From Campylobacteraceae bacterium (GTDB lineage: Bacteria; Campylobacterota; Campylobacteria; Campylobacterales; Sulfurovaceae): DNA of 13,878 nucleotides. The number at the start of each line of letters is the position of its first letter. Position 1 is the first letter of the stretch. The position numbers and the translations under genes were made by a program. The stretch lies in contig JALVWV010000093.1 of assembly GCA_027023145.1 (NCBI GenBank), positions 1 through 13,878 of the forward strand, written 5' to 3'. The notes under the pieces are model-generated. The model was given only the letters and a program-made list of their open reading frames with translations, searched no databases and had not been told where the DNA came from. This document shows positions 13,100-13,878 of the stretch, piece by piece.

Positions 13100-13720
13100 A
13101 TGAAAAAACCCTTGAAATACGTCGGACTTATCGCACTGCTCGGAGCGCTGGGGATCGCCAGTGTCCAAGTACAAAAAGTCAGTGCCACCCCGGCCAATAC
13201 CCAGCCTACTGCCACCGATCCTTTCGCGCAAATGGACAAAATTTTCGAACTTCAAATGCGTGAGATGCGTCGCATGCAGCAGCAGATGGATGCGATGTTC
13301 CAAAATTTTGGACAAAACTTCCAAACCCCTGCCCTCATGCAGACCCCCCATCTGATCCACTCATCCGGGGTACTGAGCTCAGGCTTCCAGGACAAAGGAG
13401 ATCACTATACACTTACCATTCGTATCCATGATCTCAAAAATGCCAAAGTAAACATTACAGCCGAAAACGGCATGCTCACCGTCACTACCCAGTCTCAAAA
13501 CAAGCAGGAGCAAACCAAGGGCAACTACGGTAAAGTGATCAGCTTCTCCAGCAGCAGCTCCACCGAGAGCTTCACCCTCCCTCCCGATGCTGATGCCGCC
13601 ACGATCAAGGCTGAGCAGAAGGATAATACCATCACCATCACGCTGAAGAAAAAGAAAGGAGCTGCCTCCAAAGCCAAAGTGATTCCGATCCAGAAGAAGG
13701 ACGGCAACAAAACCAAGTAA
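13100..13720 (+). CDS. Exported Hsp20/alpha-crystallin-like protein
   Basis: 206 residues. MKKPLKYVGLIALLGALGIA and the following residues look like a signal peptide with a probable cleavage site after VSA (27-29). A Met/Gln-rich amphipathic helix (about 44-75, MREMRRMQQQMDAMF) follows, then an alpha-crystallin-like beta domain (about 93-183; DHYTLTIRIHDL, AENGMLTVTT, NTITITLKKK). A C-terminal V-I-P-I (194-197) fits the I-x-I motif with which small heat-shock proteins lock oligomers. The Shine-Dalgarno AAAGGAG is good. Small heat-shock proteins are normally cytoplasmic; the signal implies a holdase in the periplasm or on the inner membrane. It may bind envelope proteins under stress, but this is inference. 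Confidence 0.8.
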   Translation: MKKPLKYVGLIALLGALGIASVQVQKVSATPANTQPTATDPFAQMDKIFELQMREMRRMQQQMDAMFQNFGQNFQTPALMQTPHLIHSSGVLSSGFQDKGDHYTLTIRIHDLKNAKVNITAENGMLTVTTQSQNKQEQTKGNYGKVISFSSSSSTESFTLPPDADAATIKAEQKDNTITITLKKKKGAASKAKVIPIQKKDGNKTK

Positions 13721-13746
13721 CGATCCCTACTCGTTCCATATCTCCC

Positions 13747-13877
13747 GAGGCTGTGAAAGAACAGGCATTTTATAGGAGCAGGGGCTTTAGCCCCGTTAAA
13801 ATAGTGCCATTTTATGGAAGCTTGTTATACGGGACTGAAGTCCCTACTCCTATATTCCTGAGTTCTTTCACAGTCTC
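13747..13877. repeat. REPIN/MITE-like palindromic element
   Basis: Outer arms GGCTGTGAAAGAAC (13749-13762) and GTTCTTTCACAGTC (13862-13875) are inverted repeats with one mismatch. Inside them two REP hairpins face each other: 13774-13796 (minus orientation, GGGGCT stem) and 13829-13851 (plus orientation, GGGACT stem). The inner parts of the arms (ATAGGAG and CTCCTAT; CCATTTTATGG) also pair. The size and layout fit a non-autonomous palindromic element. The right end touches the window edge. Confidence 0.7.
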
Positions 13878-13878
13878 T

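Noticed and set aside
1..13878. tRNA or rRNA genes, integrase or transposase genes
   Set aside because: None was recognised on either strand; the mobile-looking elements here are all non-coding.

Overview
The window looks like chromosomal DNA of a denitrifying Campylobacterota (epsilonproteobacterial) chemolithotroph, perhaps of the Sulfurovum/Nitratifractor/Sulfurimonas type. The reasons are a cNOR and cytochrome cd1 cluster with few accessory genes, an ilvE next to an SPFH-domain gene (an arrangement I recall from Campylobacter), a fused hisIE, and strong AAGGAG-type ribosome binding sites. The genus is an inference.

Layout. (1) Bases 2-919 (+) hold the C-terminal part of a siroheme/4Fe-4S nitrite or sulfite reductase-like gene. 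A block of repetitive DNA (about 201-346) sits in frame inside it. (2) Bases 920-1154 hold a cluster of short palindromes. (3) Bases 1155-7811 (-) form a nitrogen-oxide respiration cluster. In transcription order it encodes a 127-aa membrane protein, a 116-aa membrane protein, NorC, NorB, an untracked 49-aa single-span membrane peptide, a cytochrome cd1 (NirS family), a pentaheme cytochrome c and a thioredoxin-fold protein without a CxxC. (4) Bases 7932-8504 (+) hold two small membrane-associated proteins, divergent from the cluster. (5) Bases 8628-12942 (+) hold ilvE, an SPFH/band-7 protein, hisIE and an MFS transporter. (6) Bases 13100-13720 (+) encode an Hsp20 protein with an export signal. 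(7) Bases 13747-13877 hold a palindromic REPIN/MITE-like element.

Function. NirS would reduce nitrite to NO and NorCB would reduce NO to N2O. The pentaheme cytochrome and the small membrane proteins are probable partners of unknown role. Two FNR/DNR-type boxes (TTGAY-N4-RTCAA) lie at the distances expected of class II promoters. One serves the 116-aa/norCB transcript. The other lies between the 127-aa gene and the divergent 124-aa gene and is about equally spaced from a -10 hexamer on each side. A hairpin separates the nor genes from nirS, which seems to have its own leader without such a box.

Two things stand out. First, the NirS-family protein appears to lack both distal-pocket histidines of the classical enzyme (aligned by eye to Gln386 and Gly419) but keeps the proximal d1 ligand. 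Second, the housekeeping half and the first gene are full of a repeat system: tandem heptamers (strict period 7, mostly four units) and short REP-type hairpins with compensatory stem changes. One composite copy sits within a coding region, with 15 x 7 = 105 bases that preserve the frame. The denitrification genes are almost free of these repeats.
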